Below, in pieces: positions 24,299-36,064 of a stretch of DNA of 64,000 bases; position 1 is the stretch's first letter, and each line of letters opens with the position of its first letter. Under the pieces are notes generated by a model. That model had not been told where the DNA came from, searched no databases, and saw only the letters and a list, made by a program, of their open reading frames with translations. The stretch is taken from the NCBI GenBank assembly GCA_036971615.1, contig JAYKKR010000002.1, positions 2,418,001-2,482,000 on the forward strand, written 5' to 3'. A program made the translations under genes and the position numbers. This DNA comes from Amyloporia xantha. Lineage: Eukaryota > Basidiomycota > Agaricomycetes > Polyporales > Adustoporiaceae.

Positions 24299-25564
24299 TC
24301 AACCATAAGTCCACTCCATCCAGTGCGGTGCCTTGACATTCATCGCGGCATGCACTGAGTCCCTCATAAAATAAGCGTAGCATATGCGCTCTCCATCGCA
24401 TCTCTGAACGCCATGGCGCAGAAGCTTTCCGCAAAGCGCAACTACGCTACCCGCCTTGTAGTCTATAGCGATATTTGGACCATCCAGCTGCATTTCCAAT
24501 GCGCCGTAGCTCCCTACCGTGGTGAGAAGGTCGAACCACTGCTTGCGCGAGTTTTTATCGCGGTGTAGCGGCGTCTCGCGATTGCTGATGACCTGAACGC
24601 CATTGAAGATCGAAGACCAAGCGCTTACTATTGCGGGATACTCCACTTCGCCAAGAAGCGACTCCATGCACGTATGTCCCGCAGCATACAGGTCGGGATG
24701 CATGACGGACATCATGGCGGATAGGATGGCGGCTGATTCACGGATGGCGGTCAACCATCGCCATCCACTCTGGCCATCTTGATCGCGTAAGCTCGCCGAA
24801 GGCAGCATTGGGTCCAATGGGCCCTGGATGTATGCGCCGTCATTCGCCAGTCATCAGAGTTAACGGATCGTCAGCGTACCGTGTGACCCAGCGCGTGCCA
24901 TCCTGGAGACAGATTGACAGTCCCCGGAGGTGTGGTGCAGGTTGATCGATCGCGGAAATATGCTTCATGGTTTCGCCAACTGACCCCCGGGGCTTTACGC
25001 ATCAGTTGTGTTGATAGGTGGGCCGTCGCCAATTGTATCTCTCTCTGCCGACACAGCGTAGTGAGCGCGGTGCATGGCGGAAGATGAATGCGCCCACCTG
25101 GCGATTCACATGAAGGACGCCCGGAAGCACCCATGCTAGGATGCGCGAGTGCTGGTCGAGGAGCACGCAGGGTTCATCTAGAACCACGGTGGTGTCTGGG
25201 AGGAGAGGCGGCCATTTAGTCTTGAGCTGCGCCTCCAGATTCACGTTCTGTCCGGTGTTGCCCACGCCTATAGCATCAGAATACCGGTCAATGTCCCAGG
25301 ATAAGCGCACTACTTCCCGGTCAGCGCAGAATGAGTAGATGCCCACAGCATCCAAGAGTACACACCAGGTTTGATATATGCCTTTGCGAGCTGGTGCGCG
25401 ATCTGGCTGCATTCGACGACGATATCGGCGCGGATATGTGTGGGAGGCTGTGGGTTTCTCGGTTGTCCGGCTGCATTCCGAAGCTTGTGTAGCCAAAACT
25501 GAAACATATCGCGCATGCAAGCTGCCAATGTGTCGCTGAGCTCCAAGCCGCTGCCCGCTATCAT
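24299..25564 (-). CDS. TET/JBP-family 2-oxoglutarate/Fe(II) dioxygenase, intact
   Basis: Four exons encode about 367 residues. Exon 1 starts MIAGSGLELSDTL. Exon 2 runs from VVRLSWDIDRYSD to LAWVLPGVLHVNRQ, exon 3 includes FRDRSTCTTPPG, and the catalytic exon starts GPLDPMLPSAS. Iron-binding residues appear as H-x-D in TPLHRDKNSR (about residues 280-282) and the distal His in LLRHGV (about 330). The nearby Arg in GERICYAYF is a candidate 2-oxoglutarate contact. Family members oxidise 5-methylcytosine or thymine in DNA; 5-methylcytosine is the likely substrate here (inference). It lacks a CXXC domain, so targeting must come from partners. It converges on KDZ (67 bp between stops) and diverges from orf-E. 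This is the cleanest copy in the window. Confidence 0.88.
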
Positions 25565-26014
25565 GGCTTACAGACAAGAGATGGATGGAGATACACGCCC
25601 CATCTCGCATTATTGCTCAATCTGCCATCTACTGACCATGCTGCAACAGCATGTCCATTAGCTTTGCACACTTGTTTGGTCGATCACATCGTTGAGCAAG
25701 CGCCGGCAAGATCAGGCCCAGCCGATCGGCAAGGCGTGATCCGGTGATCGAGGCGCGTCATTGGCATGTGGACCGCGATTCTCGACCACGGCGCCATTAC
25801 GCCGGGGCCTCGGCCTGTGAGATGCCGCGCTCCGCCGGAGGGATGCCGGTCGGGTCTGCCCCGACATGGACGCTTGCAGTGTAAGAGAGATCAGCGGGGT
25901 TAGAACAGGACGAAAGTATCACCGGAGGTCAGACACGTCTGGGCAAATGTTCAGTTGGGAGTGCCCAAGTGTCTGTCATCCTGAGAGCATCTCGGTCTGC
26001 TTGTTGTCCTCGCC
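25565..26014. promoter_or_regulatory. Divergent promoter of TET and orf-E
   Basis: A 450-bp gap between head-to-head starts. The same length is found in family 2 (45760-46209) although the sequences have diverged. I see no gene. It includes a GC-rich tract near 25780-25870. Confidence 0.45.
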
Positions 26015-29000
26015 ATGGGAATAGCTATCCTGCAGGCATATCTAGACAAGATCCCAGAGCAAATAGAGCGATGGCGCAACACCAAAGGCACTGCGAGGGC
26101 ACCCATTGTCGATGAGGCTGTCAATATCCTCATGGAACAATTCGCAGAGCTGACAGATAAAAATGGCCTGAAAAAGGTCAAACCAACAGTTCATGGCATT
26201 GTCATCTTCGTCATTCACACATTTCTATAGTCCCTGGGGACCTATTTCAGCAACCACTACCGAATCGTAGAACCCCAGGTGCCCATCCCTGGAACGAAAA
26301 AACGGTCAGCGAGGGATATGTATCAAGAGGAGCACAAAACAGAGCTGCTAAGGGTGGCCAACGAAAGGACGGGAGGACGAGGTCTGGCCCACCAGGAGAT
26401 AGGCGCATACACCAAGGTAGTGAGCGAGTATTGGGGCAAACTGGATGAGGACGCAAAGGCGGACTACCAGATGAAGGCGGATGCGTTCAACAATGACGCC
26501 AAAGAGGTCAAGGCTGGATCTTCGGCGTGAGTGGGAGCGCGACCTTTGTGCTAAGTTAACGGCAGCTGATGGCGACGCAGGAAAGCGGACAAGGAGCTCA
26601 TTCCGTTTCTGAGGAAATACGCTCGAGAGGCATACCGACGCCATGGTGTCAGGATCTTTACGTTGAGTAGCTACAAATCTCCTGATGGGAGAGTCGTCAT
26701 TCAGGAGTGAGCAGGCAATTTGTATCGCCTCTCACCGCTCTGACCGCTTTTCACAGACACGACTTCAACGATGAGATGGAGAATGGAAAAGCCTTTTCCA
26801 AGGTGGACGATTGGCACGCAGATACGATGGTCAAATGGGCCAAGTACAGCACAGAGGCATTTGATAGCAATCGCGAGGCGAGCGTTGACAACGGAGAGGG
26901 AACGTCTCGCGGCACACGGCGAGAGCTGCTGGTCGACGATGGCGGTCTCCCGTTGATACCGCCAATGGATGGCGAGGATGCGCCATCCCTGCCTGTGATG
27001 AAATCCATGATCAGAGACTTTCTGTCTACTCACTACCGTAAGTCTTGATCCACACGGCGCTCACAAAGACGCTGATGGCGCCATAGAACGGGCTGCAGGA
27101 AGCGCCAAAGAGAAGTGCCCTTGGCGCGCGCTCAAAGTGCGTGGGGCTGAATTTATAGAAGCAGGAATGGTGCCAGACGGCTTCCAATTCGACGATCCGT
27201 CGCATATGGTCAGGAAGGACATCATCGCGGTCCTGCATCATTGGAGAGCGGCGCAAGAGGCAAACAAGGGGCAGTGCGCGTTCCGCTTCAAGGCATACCT
27301 GAAGAGCAGGGGGACGAGGATTCGGAGCTAATCCCTGCTGTGTATGAGGCGGCGAGAGCACCCAAAGGCGCTAAAGGCAAGGCGGGCCCCAAAAAGAAGA
27401 AAAAGAAGGCGGTGAAAAGCGGCAAGGGCAAAGGCGTGCAACGTCTCAGCACCGATGACGATAGCGCCGTGGACGACGACACCGAGCACGAGACTTTCAA
27501 TCTGGACATCGACGTCGGGTCAACTTCCGACGAAGATGATGACAGCGAAGATGCAAAAGGCGCCGCCCCAATTGGGCGCTGCTTTCACGTAGACGGCGTC
27601 AGCAATGGCTGGAGGCGGCATCGCCATCGCCAGAATTTCGCGTGATCGTGGACGCGCTGCCTCGCATGATGGTAGTAACTTCATTTTCTCCGTAAACTAA
27701 GGCTTACCTTGCGAGTGATAGAGTGGGCTGAAGACGACAAAGCGGGCACCGGAAGGCGCCGACTGGGCGACCTGGCACAACCCGCATCGACACTTGTCCT
27801 ATATGGTTCATCGCCACGCCCATGGGCTCGATCCAGTGCTGAAGTGGCTCGACTCGAAGCCTTATTTGAACAAGTCCGGCAGGCTGACAGGGGACGTCGG
27901 CATGATTGAACAAGTGCTCCTCGTGATCGCCATGATAAGCCGCGATCTGACGGCGGCACAGTTCGCCTTCCAGGATCCCGACGCCCCGCCTTCGGACATT
28001 CCACGCCATGTCAGCGAGAGCGCCATACCCTTCGCCGTGATTGCCCAGAGGCTCGACCCGCATGTATCATCGTTGTGCGCGCTGGTGAAGCAGGCACAAT
28101 CTGTGCAAGGCGACGCGCCATCCATGGAAGGTAGCTCTGTCACCCGGAGTAGCACTGCGGCCGCGGCGCAGCCAACACCTTTGGAGGCCCCACCACCGGC
28201 GTTGAAATATGGTCCACCACCGCCCCACGTTCCCAGACAGGGAAGCCATCACCTCGCCCTCCCATGATGCCCACTGGGAATCTCAACAAGGGTCCACCTC
28301 CCCCACTCCGCCCGAAGCCTCGCCATTTGCAAACCCTGCGGGCGGAACAGGAGCGTCGTACGCCGGACCCGCCAGCGGCATTGGCGAGGAAGCCGCGCCA
28401 ATCCTCACATCCCCTAAGATAAGGCGATCGCGAGATGCGCATAATGGCCAAGTAGCTCAGCAATCCAGCTCGCCGTTGCCGGAACCTCTGCGAGGCACGC
28501 AAAAACATTCGCTTCCGTTTCCAGTCACAGGAAAACCGCCTCCAGCAAGGCCGCTAATGACCACGGGAAGATCGGTCTTTCCATCCATACCTAAGCGCGC
28601 CTTGGGTATGAGACCGCGTCCACAACTAGAAGAGAGACCGCCATCAATTGACGGCGCACCGCCTTCCTCGCCAATGGCGCCAGGGCGTGCACCGCCATCC
28701 TCCCCCATCGCGCTCAATGACGCAATTGTCCGCCGCGGGAGTATGGATTTCTCCTCCTCTCCACCTATTGCGATGAATCAGCTCTCACCCGTTCGAGATA
28801 TGAGGGGCCTACAGGTTCATTTCTCCGACCGTGAAAATCATGACAGTGAAGACGAGAGCGACGGCGAGGCCAATCGTGGTCCTTCTCCCTCACTTCCTGT
28901 GCCAAAGCGCAAGACACGCCAAACAGCTCGGCAGGCAAAGGAGATCAATATTCAGGCACTGCCAACGGCAGGCGGGTCCTCGATCACGGGTGCTCTCAAC

Positions 29001-29290
29001 GACATGAAGGTCGCCACCCACACTCGTCAGAAGACAAAAGCTAAGGAGGAAAAGTTGAAAAAGCGAAGTCACCGCGTGAGCGAAGAGGAGGAAGAGGAGG
29101 AGGAAGCAGAGAAACCACCCCAACCTCGTGAAAAGCGAAAAAAGGCGGGTCGCTCAAGCGGGCTCTGGCGGAGACTTATAGCGATGGCGAGGAAGAGCAG
29201 GGCGAGCCTGCCCCCGCCATTCGTAGGTCATCGCGCAAGACAGGTAGGGGAGCTCAGCCCCGACCCACTAAAGCGCGTGGTCGCCGTTAG
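26015..29290 (+). pseudogene. orf-E: HMG-box-like, proline-rich, acidic/basic-tailed protein
   Basis: Several exons are joined by comparison with family 2. Exon 1 is MGIAILQAYLDKIPEQ to NGLKK. Exon 2 is SLGTYFSNHYR followed by an HMG-box-like segment (RDMYQEEHK ... EYWGKLDEDAKADYQ, about residues 75-145). Next come a KELIPFLRKYAREAYRRHG exon, a HDFNDEMENG exon and an exon with FRFKAYL. Then follow a Lys-rich and acidic region, LDPVLKWLDSKPYLNKSG, a long proline-rich part with repeated PPSSP, a Glu run and a basic end TKARGRR with stop at 29290. Frame breaks: G run 27309-27313 (also in the left copy), near 27565, 28242, 28386 and 29152. It is probably a nuclear chromatin or DNA-binding partner (inference); the HMG call is by pattern only. 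Confidence 0.6.
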
Positions 29291-29512
29291 AATACTATTT
29301 CTCATGTACACTACCTCGCATTTAAATTCAATGGCGATGATTGAACTCAGCGCTGCGAAGGATGGCGATGGCGTGCCGCTCCCTGTGCAAGCCCCCGTGG
29401 CTCACTGTGATGCCGAGGGTGTTGCCGTCATCGCACTCTCAATCTTACTGGTCGCTGGAGAGTGTACACAATGCATTCGTTTGAAAGTACAGCGAAGTTA
29501 CAAAAGAATTAT

Positions 29513-32284
29513 CTAAGGCGAAGCGGGAGGCATCTCGGCGTCCTCGACAGCGACGGGTGATGTTGCGGCATCAGGCTCTCGCTCCTCCGCGGCCACGCTC
29601 GCCATCCCGTCGTCGTCGATCTCCAAGGAGAAACGCCTGATTGAAGGTGTGGAGCCACCGGCGGGCGTCGACAGAGCTTCATTCGTGAAGTCCGATTGAT
29701 CTCCTACAGAGCCACGCTCTGAGGTAGACCACGAAATGGGAGTGGCTCCCTCATGAGCGCTGTCCATGATCGCCCTCGCCTTGCGCCGTCGTTGCGCGTC
29801 CTGTTCCGCCTTCTGCACGAGCTCCACCGACAGATGCGCCTTGTCCAATAGCTTCTCGGCCTCCGCGTCGTTGTGGCGAGCGACGTCACGGCGCACTGAC
29901 TCAAACTGCGCGATGAGCCCCTGTAATCTCGCCTCACCTGCCTCAATGCCCGCCATCGCCTGCCGCGTCCTCTCGCTCTCATCGCGCACGTTGTCCATCA
30001 ACGTGTCCACGCGCACCTCCATGTTCGCGACTTGCGCACCAAGGCGATCCATCGCCATGTTCTCCTTGGCTGCGCGCAGATCATCCTGCAGAACCGTGAC
30101 CATCTCCTCGAGCGCGGCGATGCGAGCGACCGAGTCCTCAGAGCGCACATCTTGCAGAGTCTGCTCCGCGCCTTCAACTCTTGCCAGTAGGCCGCCAATC
30201 TGCCCCTCGGCGTTATCAATGCGCTCGGTCATGTTGACCTGCTGCCTGTTGATGGCGAGCAGTGACTGCTGGAAGTTGTCGACCATGCTACCGAAGCGGT
30301 CTTGCCACGCCGTCATTATGTTGATGTTCTTCTCGAGTCGGTGGCCTTGCTCAGTGAGGTACGCCGTAAATGGCTGGAAATGAGACAGCTCCTGGTCCTG
30401 CGCGTAGCGCCCTTCATCCATGGCGGTGGGGTCCTTGGAGAATCCTACGTAGTGGTGGTACTCGCCATGGTGGTCTGGCAGCCACACATTGACTTGGTCA
30501 GTTGATCGCGCCGTCCAGAAATGAGTGAAGCCGACTTACATTTTACCTCCCCAGGCCTGAGCCCAAGCCGCGACGAGCGATCGCTCGAGCTGCTGGCCTC
30601 TGCCTCCTGGAGAGGACGGTCCGCGCGCTCCTTGCCCTTCCCTTTAGCCACCGCTGGAGGTGGCTTCCCAACCCACGCCTTCATCGAGCTGAGCGACGTC
30701 TTCGGGAGCGGCGCTATTGGGCGGGACGCAGCCGCATCGCTAGTCGCTGACGCCACCCGCAGCTGGCTGTCCACCTCCGCGTCGTCCTTCGCATCGACAT
30801 CCGCGCTACCCGCCTTGCCATCGTCCTTTTCCCCTTCTTCTTCATCCACATCCATCTCATCGCTCGCCTTCGATTCCGAACCCTTCGCCGCCGCTTTGCC
30901 CCGCTTGCCTCTATCCTCCACAAACTCCTTCCTCTCCTCATCCCAGCGCGGTGGAGGAGGCTTGATGCCATCGGCAAGGCTGTTCTTGATGACGTCCTGA
31001 TACTTGCTTGCCAGGACTGCACCGTAGGGGCCCCTGATCGGATTGCCACTCAGGTTGTGTGGCACGATCGAGCAGCCTATCTTGCGCTTCAGGCAGCGCA
31101 TGCAACGCCGACCGTCCACGACAGCAAGCCTGCATTCAGCTTTGGCCTTGGCGCAATTTCCGCAAGGCATCGCCTGAAGGCATGTCAGTCAGCATCGCTT
31201 GCCGCGCATCTGGTAAACGTACTCACCGAGACAAATGTCTCCGTCTCCTCCATCTCCTCACTCTCGCCTTGAGCGTCCTCGTCCATGTCGTCAGCTTCGG
31301 GCGCCGGCGACGCCTTCGCCTTTCCCTTTCCCTTCCCCGTCGATGATCCCGCCTTCGCCTTCGACCGCGTCTGCCTGGCGTCATCATCCTTTCCCGCAGG
31401 AGACTTGCGCGATGAAGCCTTCTCGTTCGTCTTCGACGTCGATGGCCCCGCCTTCGTCTTCGTCCGCGGCTCAGACTGGGCGGCCGTCGTTTCCTCTCCT
31501 GCCGCTTTCGCAGTGGTGGTCTTGACTCCGCCCTTGGATGCCGCCTTAGTTCCCGGCCGTCGTTGCAGCCCCTCCGCGCCGTGGCTTCTTCGTTACTGGT
31601 GCAGCGATGACGACGCCCTCATCGCCGTCCGTCGCTGGCGTCGTTCCCTTTGACCTTCTAGAGGCCGCCCCTGCGTCGTCATCCGCCCCCTTCTTCGCCA
31701 CTTTCCCTCGACTCCCGCCTGCCTCTGCCTCCTCCGTCACCCCACTTGGCCCCGCAACTCCATCCCCACCCAGCGCAACCTCGCTCGTACGCTTGCGCAA
31801 CAGCGCTGCTGAGCCGTTAGTGATGACGTGGCGTATGGTTTCGCAGTGCACTCACCTTTCCACCAAAGGTTGCCCCCGAGGTCTTCGGCAATGTAATCGC
31901 CATTCCACACGTATTTGGAGAGGCCATGGCTTTGAATGGCGGGGTCGTCAACCTTGATGGCAGTCAAGTCCACTCCGCGCTTCTTGTGCGACGCCACCGT
32001 GTATTGCGCCATGGCGCTGACCAACAGCGGCGGCACTTGTAATCCCTCGCGGTGTTTTCCCAGCGCCTTGATCTTCGCGAAGATCGATTGCTAGAGGCGC
32101 CATTATACAGACTCAGCGCCACAGTGCTCACCCTGATTGTGTTACAATCACTTACCACTTCCTCCCAGAAGTTGCTCTCAAACACCTTGTACTTCGCGTC
32201 GCGCTTCCCGGGCAGAAACTTCAGCGCCTCTTCCAGGCGCACTGCGGCGATGATGATGTCGCTGTTGATGCTGGAGGCGGACAT
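29513..32284 (-). pseudogene. orf-G: Zn2Cys6 DNA-binding and coiled-coil protein, one frame break
   Basis: Five exons, about 850 residues. The N-terminal part starts MSASSINSDIIIAAVR and contains KVDDPAIQ and GGNLWWK, conserved in family 2. A Lys/Ala/Ser/Thr-rich linker and an acidic segment follow. Then comes a fungal-type binuclear cluster, C-x2-C-x6-C-x9-C-x2-C-x6-C (CGNCAKAKAEC ... CMRC ... C), about residues 333-362. The C-terminal half has NVWLPDHHGEYHHYVGF and a long coiled coil (from MTERIDNAEG to AEQDAQRRRK). Two bases are missing near 31557 in the linker; the left copy is intact there. Zn2Cys6 proteins commonly bind CGG triplets, and CGGCCG is abundant in the subterminal arrays. It may direct TET or KDZ to the element (inference). 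Confidence 0.72.
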
Positions 32285-32530
32285 GGTGGTAGAAGCAAAG
32301 CGAGATGGGATTTGACAGCTGTGGTGATGGCGGTGGTGGTGGTGGTGGTGGTGGTAGAAGAAGAGACGAAGTCAGACCCACGCGGTGCATCGCGTTGGTT
32401 GATGGCGGGCGCCTGGCGGAAAGATCCGCGCCCGTTCGATCGGCACCGCACGTGTTGCGCTCATGGGTATATTAGATGCCTCTAGACGAACTTGGCACGT
32501 TTCCGCATTCCTTCCGCCTTGCTTTCAACC
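32285..32530. promoter_or_regulatory. Divergent promoter of orf-G and orf-H
   Basis: A 246-bp head-to-head gap with a GGT/ACC microsatellite at about 32328-32357. Family 2 has 263 bp in the same place. Confidence 0.45.
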
Positions 32531-34240
32531 ATGTCGGAACACGCAGACGAGCTAGGTGAGCACATCATGTAGATATCCTCACGCCAACCTGCGCTCACTC
32601 CCCTCAGCCCGCCAAATACTAGACTTCGACTCCTCGCCCATCAGAGGTGATGCCCCTCGCCCTACCCTGGACTTCGAGTCCTCGCCCATCAGAGGGGATG
32701 TCCCTCGCCCAACTCTGGACTTCGAGTCCTCGCCCATCAGAGGGGATGTTCCTCGCCCAATTCTGGATGTGGTGTCTTCGCCTTCGCCTTCGCCTTCACG
32801 CACTCTGCCACCAGCGCGTACGCTTGGCGATTTGTCCGCATCGCCATCGCCATCCCCGCCGCCGCTAAACTTTCGCTTTGCTATGTCGCCAACGCCTGAC
32901 CTTGCCAACGTTCAGGGGGATCTGCACAACGTAGCACTCCTCTCGATATGCCGCCACCGCCGTCCGCGCCTACTTCAAAAAGACGTGTGGACCTCGTCTT
33001 CCCCCAATTAACGTCCCCTCAACTACGTAGGCCCACAATGCAGTCGGCATCTTCCCAAGATATAGATCTCTTCCGTCCATCGCTCAACATTTCGCCCTCA
33101 CCGCCGAATACCTCGCTATCAAGACAACCGTTGGATTTCACCTCGCCATCGCGAATGCAGACCTCACCTTTTAGATCCGCCCTGGACCTTTTGCCATCGC
33201 AGGTAAACACCCCGTTGCACCGTCCACAGCTTGACCTGGAGGCATCTCCAGAGCGAGTGCACAGCGCCCAGCCTACCTTCGAGTCGCCTGTCCCTCATCG
33301 TGCACACCTCGACTTGTCGCCATCGCTGTCTCCAGTCCTCCAGCTCCGCGATCAGCTGGATCTCCCGGCCACTCCATCCCCAGGTATGTCCACACTCATG
33401 TTTTTAAACCTATTTCCTACTGACACTCCATTCCTCTACTATTGAAGATAGAGGCGCGCCTATGGATGGCGTCGTGGATGGCGGCGTGGACGGCGGCGTG
33501 GACGGCGGGATGGACGGCGCACTTGATCACGACCTTGCGCATAGCCAAGATGGCGATGTTGACATGGCGGATGAGCGCCTCATCCAACTCAATCGCCAGG
33601 TATTTTGCCTCGCTTTCTCTTGCCTTTGTGTTTGAATACTCATAGACAGTACCTTGACATTATAAATGAGGTGTTGGACGAGCACAACATACCCCGCGGT
33701 CCTCTGGTAAGTGAAAGCCCTCCATCGCCTTCATCGTCATGCTGATACCACTCCAGGACTTGGAGGCACACCGTCAGCGGCTCAGAGACCGTGGCCAGGA
33801 TCTCCCTCGTACCTTCGCCCTCGCTCCCATTCTGGATCACGACGAGGACATCATTGACTCAAGTAAGTACAGCGAAATTCACCCTTTCACCATACTTAAA
33901 TATGCAAAGAATTGGAGAATCCATACTTTGATGATGGCAGAGGCCACTCCCCCAATAGCGCCATGAACGCCATCGAGATTAAATTCGGTATGACACTGCG
34001 CTCGCAATTTGCCATTCGCTAAAGAAAACAATAGAAGGTTTTCCTCGCGGAAGCGAAGAAAACTTGATGTTCCTTCAAGCGCAATCCCTGAGCGAGAGGT
34101 TACGACGTATAGAAGAGGACATCGACGTCGCCAACGCAATCTTGAAGCTCCACCAGCCCATCAAATCCTTGCTCACAGCCAAGCCACCGCAGGACGGGAC
34201 CACTGGGGTTGAAGCCATGATGTGGAATGGCGAGATATAA
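32531..34240 (+). CDS. orf-H: repeated SP/LDL short-motif protein
   Basis: It starts MSEHADEL, then a first intron (GTGAGC..CTCAG). The next exon has tandem repeats of about 48 bp encoding SSPIRGDVPRPTLDFE. Further motifs of the x-LDL/LDF-x-SP type follow (RQPLDFTSPSR, PQLDLEASPE, AHLDLSPSLSP). After several short introns come YLDIINEVLDEHNIPRGP, DLEAHRQRLRDRGQDL and a helical end ERLRRIEEDIDVANAILKL, with stop at 34240. A frame change between about 32900 and 32950 is unexplained (small intron or break). Family 2 orf-H (57514) shares the RSP-type motifs and the helical C-terminus. It is probably disordered with many docking motifs; function unknown. Confidence 0.55.
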
Positions 34241-34443
34241 TTCGTTATACAGTATATACTCCGATGTCGTTGGCATCAAGGACAAAATGTAGTCACAGAA
34301 TATTGAGTTGCTTTACCAATATACGCGAACACATGACCTGGCGGCGCCGATACCGCGCCATGAAAATACCATCCCAGTGGGCATACCAGGCCCATAAGCG
34401 CGGCGCGCCATGATGCGCGATATGAATACCACTGCATCCACCA

Positions 34444-34873
34444 TCGGCCGACGCTACTTGAAGGCGATAATATACCACGGAAATATGGCGCACTCGGCCG
34501 CGCCGTGTCTAAAGGCTATATTATAGCCCTCGGCCGACGCTACTGGAAGGCGATAATATACCACGGAAATATGGCGCACTCGGCCGCGCCATGTCTACAG
34601 GCTATATTATACCCTCTCGGCCGACACTACTTGAAGGCGATAATATACCACGGAAATATGGCGCACTCGGCCGCGCCGTGTCTAAAGGCTATATTATACC
34701 CTCTCGGCCGACACTACTTGCAGGCGAGAATATACCACAGAAATATGGCGCACTCGGCCGCGCCGTATCTACAGGCTATATTATACCCTCTCGGCCGACG
34801 CTACTTGAAGGCGAGAATATACTACGGAAATATGGCGCACTCGGCCGCGCCGTATCTACAGGCTATATTATAC
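34444..34873 (+). repeat. 87-bp subterminal tandem array, H-side end of the complete element
   Basis: About five units, each with CGGCCG sites and a TATAATATA-type palindrome, the inverse of the array at 3109-3712. The 203 bp before it (34241-34443) hold no gene; near 34401-34411 there is a GCGCGGCGCGC tract. Confidence 0.8.
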
Positions 34874-35001
34874 CCTCTCGGCCGACCCTGCACTGCAGGC
34901 TATAGCGATGGCGTCGGCCGACGTCCGCTCTCCTTACTAAGTAATAAAAATTTCACCCATATCTCTCCCTATAGAGTAGGCTATAGTGACTGTATGGTGT
35001 G
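34874..35001 (-). repeat. Terminal inverted repeat, H-side end of the complete element
   Basis: Read inward on the minus strand it starts CACACCATACAGTCACTATA. It is followed on the plus strand by the duplicated CTAGCCC (35002-35008) and then the interrupted KDZ intron. Confidence 0.85.
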
Positions 35002-36064
35002 CTAGCCCCTTCTCAACGGCGAAAACAGCTTCATATGCACATAGCGGCTTACCTGCACTGAATGCGGGAACGCGGAGTTTGTGACACGTCGAAGCTTGCT
35101 GTAGTAATTCATCCCCGAGGTTTTGCACTCCTTGTTGGTAAGCAAAAAATCATCCAACACCCGAAATGTGAACGCAGTGCGTGGCCGCTTGGTGCTCCCA
35201 GGATAGAGGCCCATGTCCAATAGTTGCAGGTCTCGAGTGAGCCTGTTATCGCACTGACACCACACAACGTCCAGGCTATGCATCCCCGTAACATCTACAA
35301 TGGTCAAAGTGTCAAATGCGTAGTGACTTCGCGGCGCCGTCGAGTCCGCTTTGATTGGCTCTTCATCCTCTTCATTGTCCCCGGCGTCACTCACGTCGTC
35401 GTCTTCACCATCGCTATCAGCATCCCCATCCAGCGGCGTGATCGGGGACTCCGCATCCACACATGGTTCGCCATCATGCCCGAGATGCATCCGCACCCCA
35501 ACCTCCCGAAGCCACGCCGGTTCGAAGAACCCATCCGCCCACTTCTCCACCCGATGCAGCGGCATGCGGCGATGCGTCAACTGCAGGCAGTCCTCGCAAT
35601 ACACGGGGCGCCCAAAGCATTCCAAGCAGCGCCAATCGCCATGCGCATCAGCGCATTTGCTGCATCGTCTCTCACCTGGTGGGGCTTCTAGCTCGATGAT
35701 GTGGCTTAGATACACATCGCGAAGTGGAAGCCATTCGCGCATAAAGTCGTTCTGCGACTGCCCCGCCTTCGGCGTTGACATTGAGCGACCCAAATAAGGC
35801 GACGGTACTCACCTTGTGCAGACTCTTCATCGGCATCACATCGTCAAACACCACATGCTCCTGCACGGGTTCGGAATATGCGTCATGAGACGCGGCTTTA
35901 GAGGGGGATTTCGACGGCGATCTTGATGCGCTTGTCGGCACATGCGCACGCGGTAGCGGTGCTTCCTTGGGAACGTATGTGACGGCGCCTCTTGCAGTTC
36001 GCCGTTCTTCGCGACGCACGAACACCGCATCGCCACTGACATGTTGCTTCTTCGTGCGGGCCAT
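35002..36064 (-). pseudogene. KDZ transposase, 5' part with CxC2 cluster, split by insertion
   Basis: It starts MARTKKQHVSGDA at 36064 and is open through SPSKSPSKAASHDAY, the CxC2 cluster and a conserved block with LLTNKECKTSGMNYYSKL. It reaches the intron whose sequence holds the inner element's insertion site. This half has none of the four lesions seen in the inner copy at 20674-21600. Its 3' part is 16432-13924. Confidence 0.85.

Larger units (their letters stand above)
16433..35001 (+). mobile_element. Complete family 1 KDZ-TET element, 18,569 bp (inner copy)
   Basis: Bounded by GAGCCCATTCAGTCATTATA on the left and the complement of CACACCATACAGTCACTATA on the right, with a 7-bp duplication CTAGCCC. 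Gene order: orf-A (-), KDZ (+), TET (-), orf-E (+), orf-G (-), orf-H (+). Subterminal arrays lie at both ends and the hairpin zone sits next to the orf-A end. It inserted into an oppositely oriented copy of its own family. KDZ is the transposase family; TET as cargo is known for such elements in basidiomycetes. The other four genes are not described to my knowledge, but I cannot search. Confidence 0.9.

Noticed and set aside
29766..30383. 205-codon Ser/Arg/Cys-rich plus-strand frame opposite the orf-G coiled coil.
   Set aside because: Antisense shadow of a confirmed exon with heptad pattern; composition fits complementary codons and it is not kept in family 2.
16433..35001. Starship or Crypton-type giant element.
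   Set aside because: No tyrosine recombinase or DUF3435-like captain was seen. The element has inverted termini, a 7-bp duplication and a KDZ transposase.
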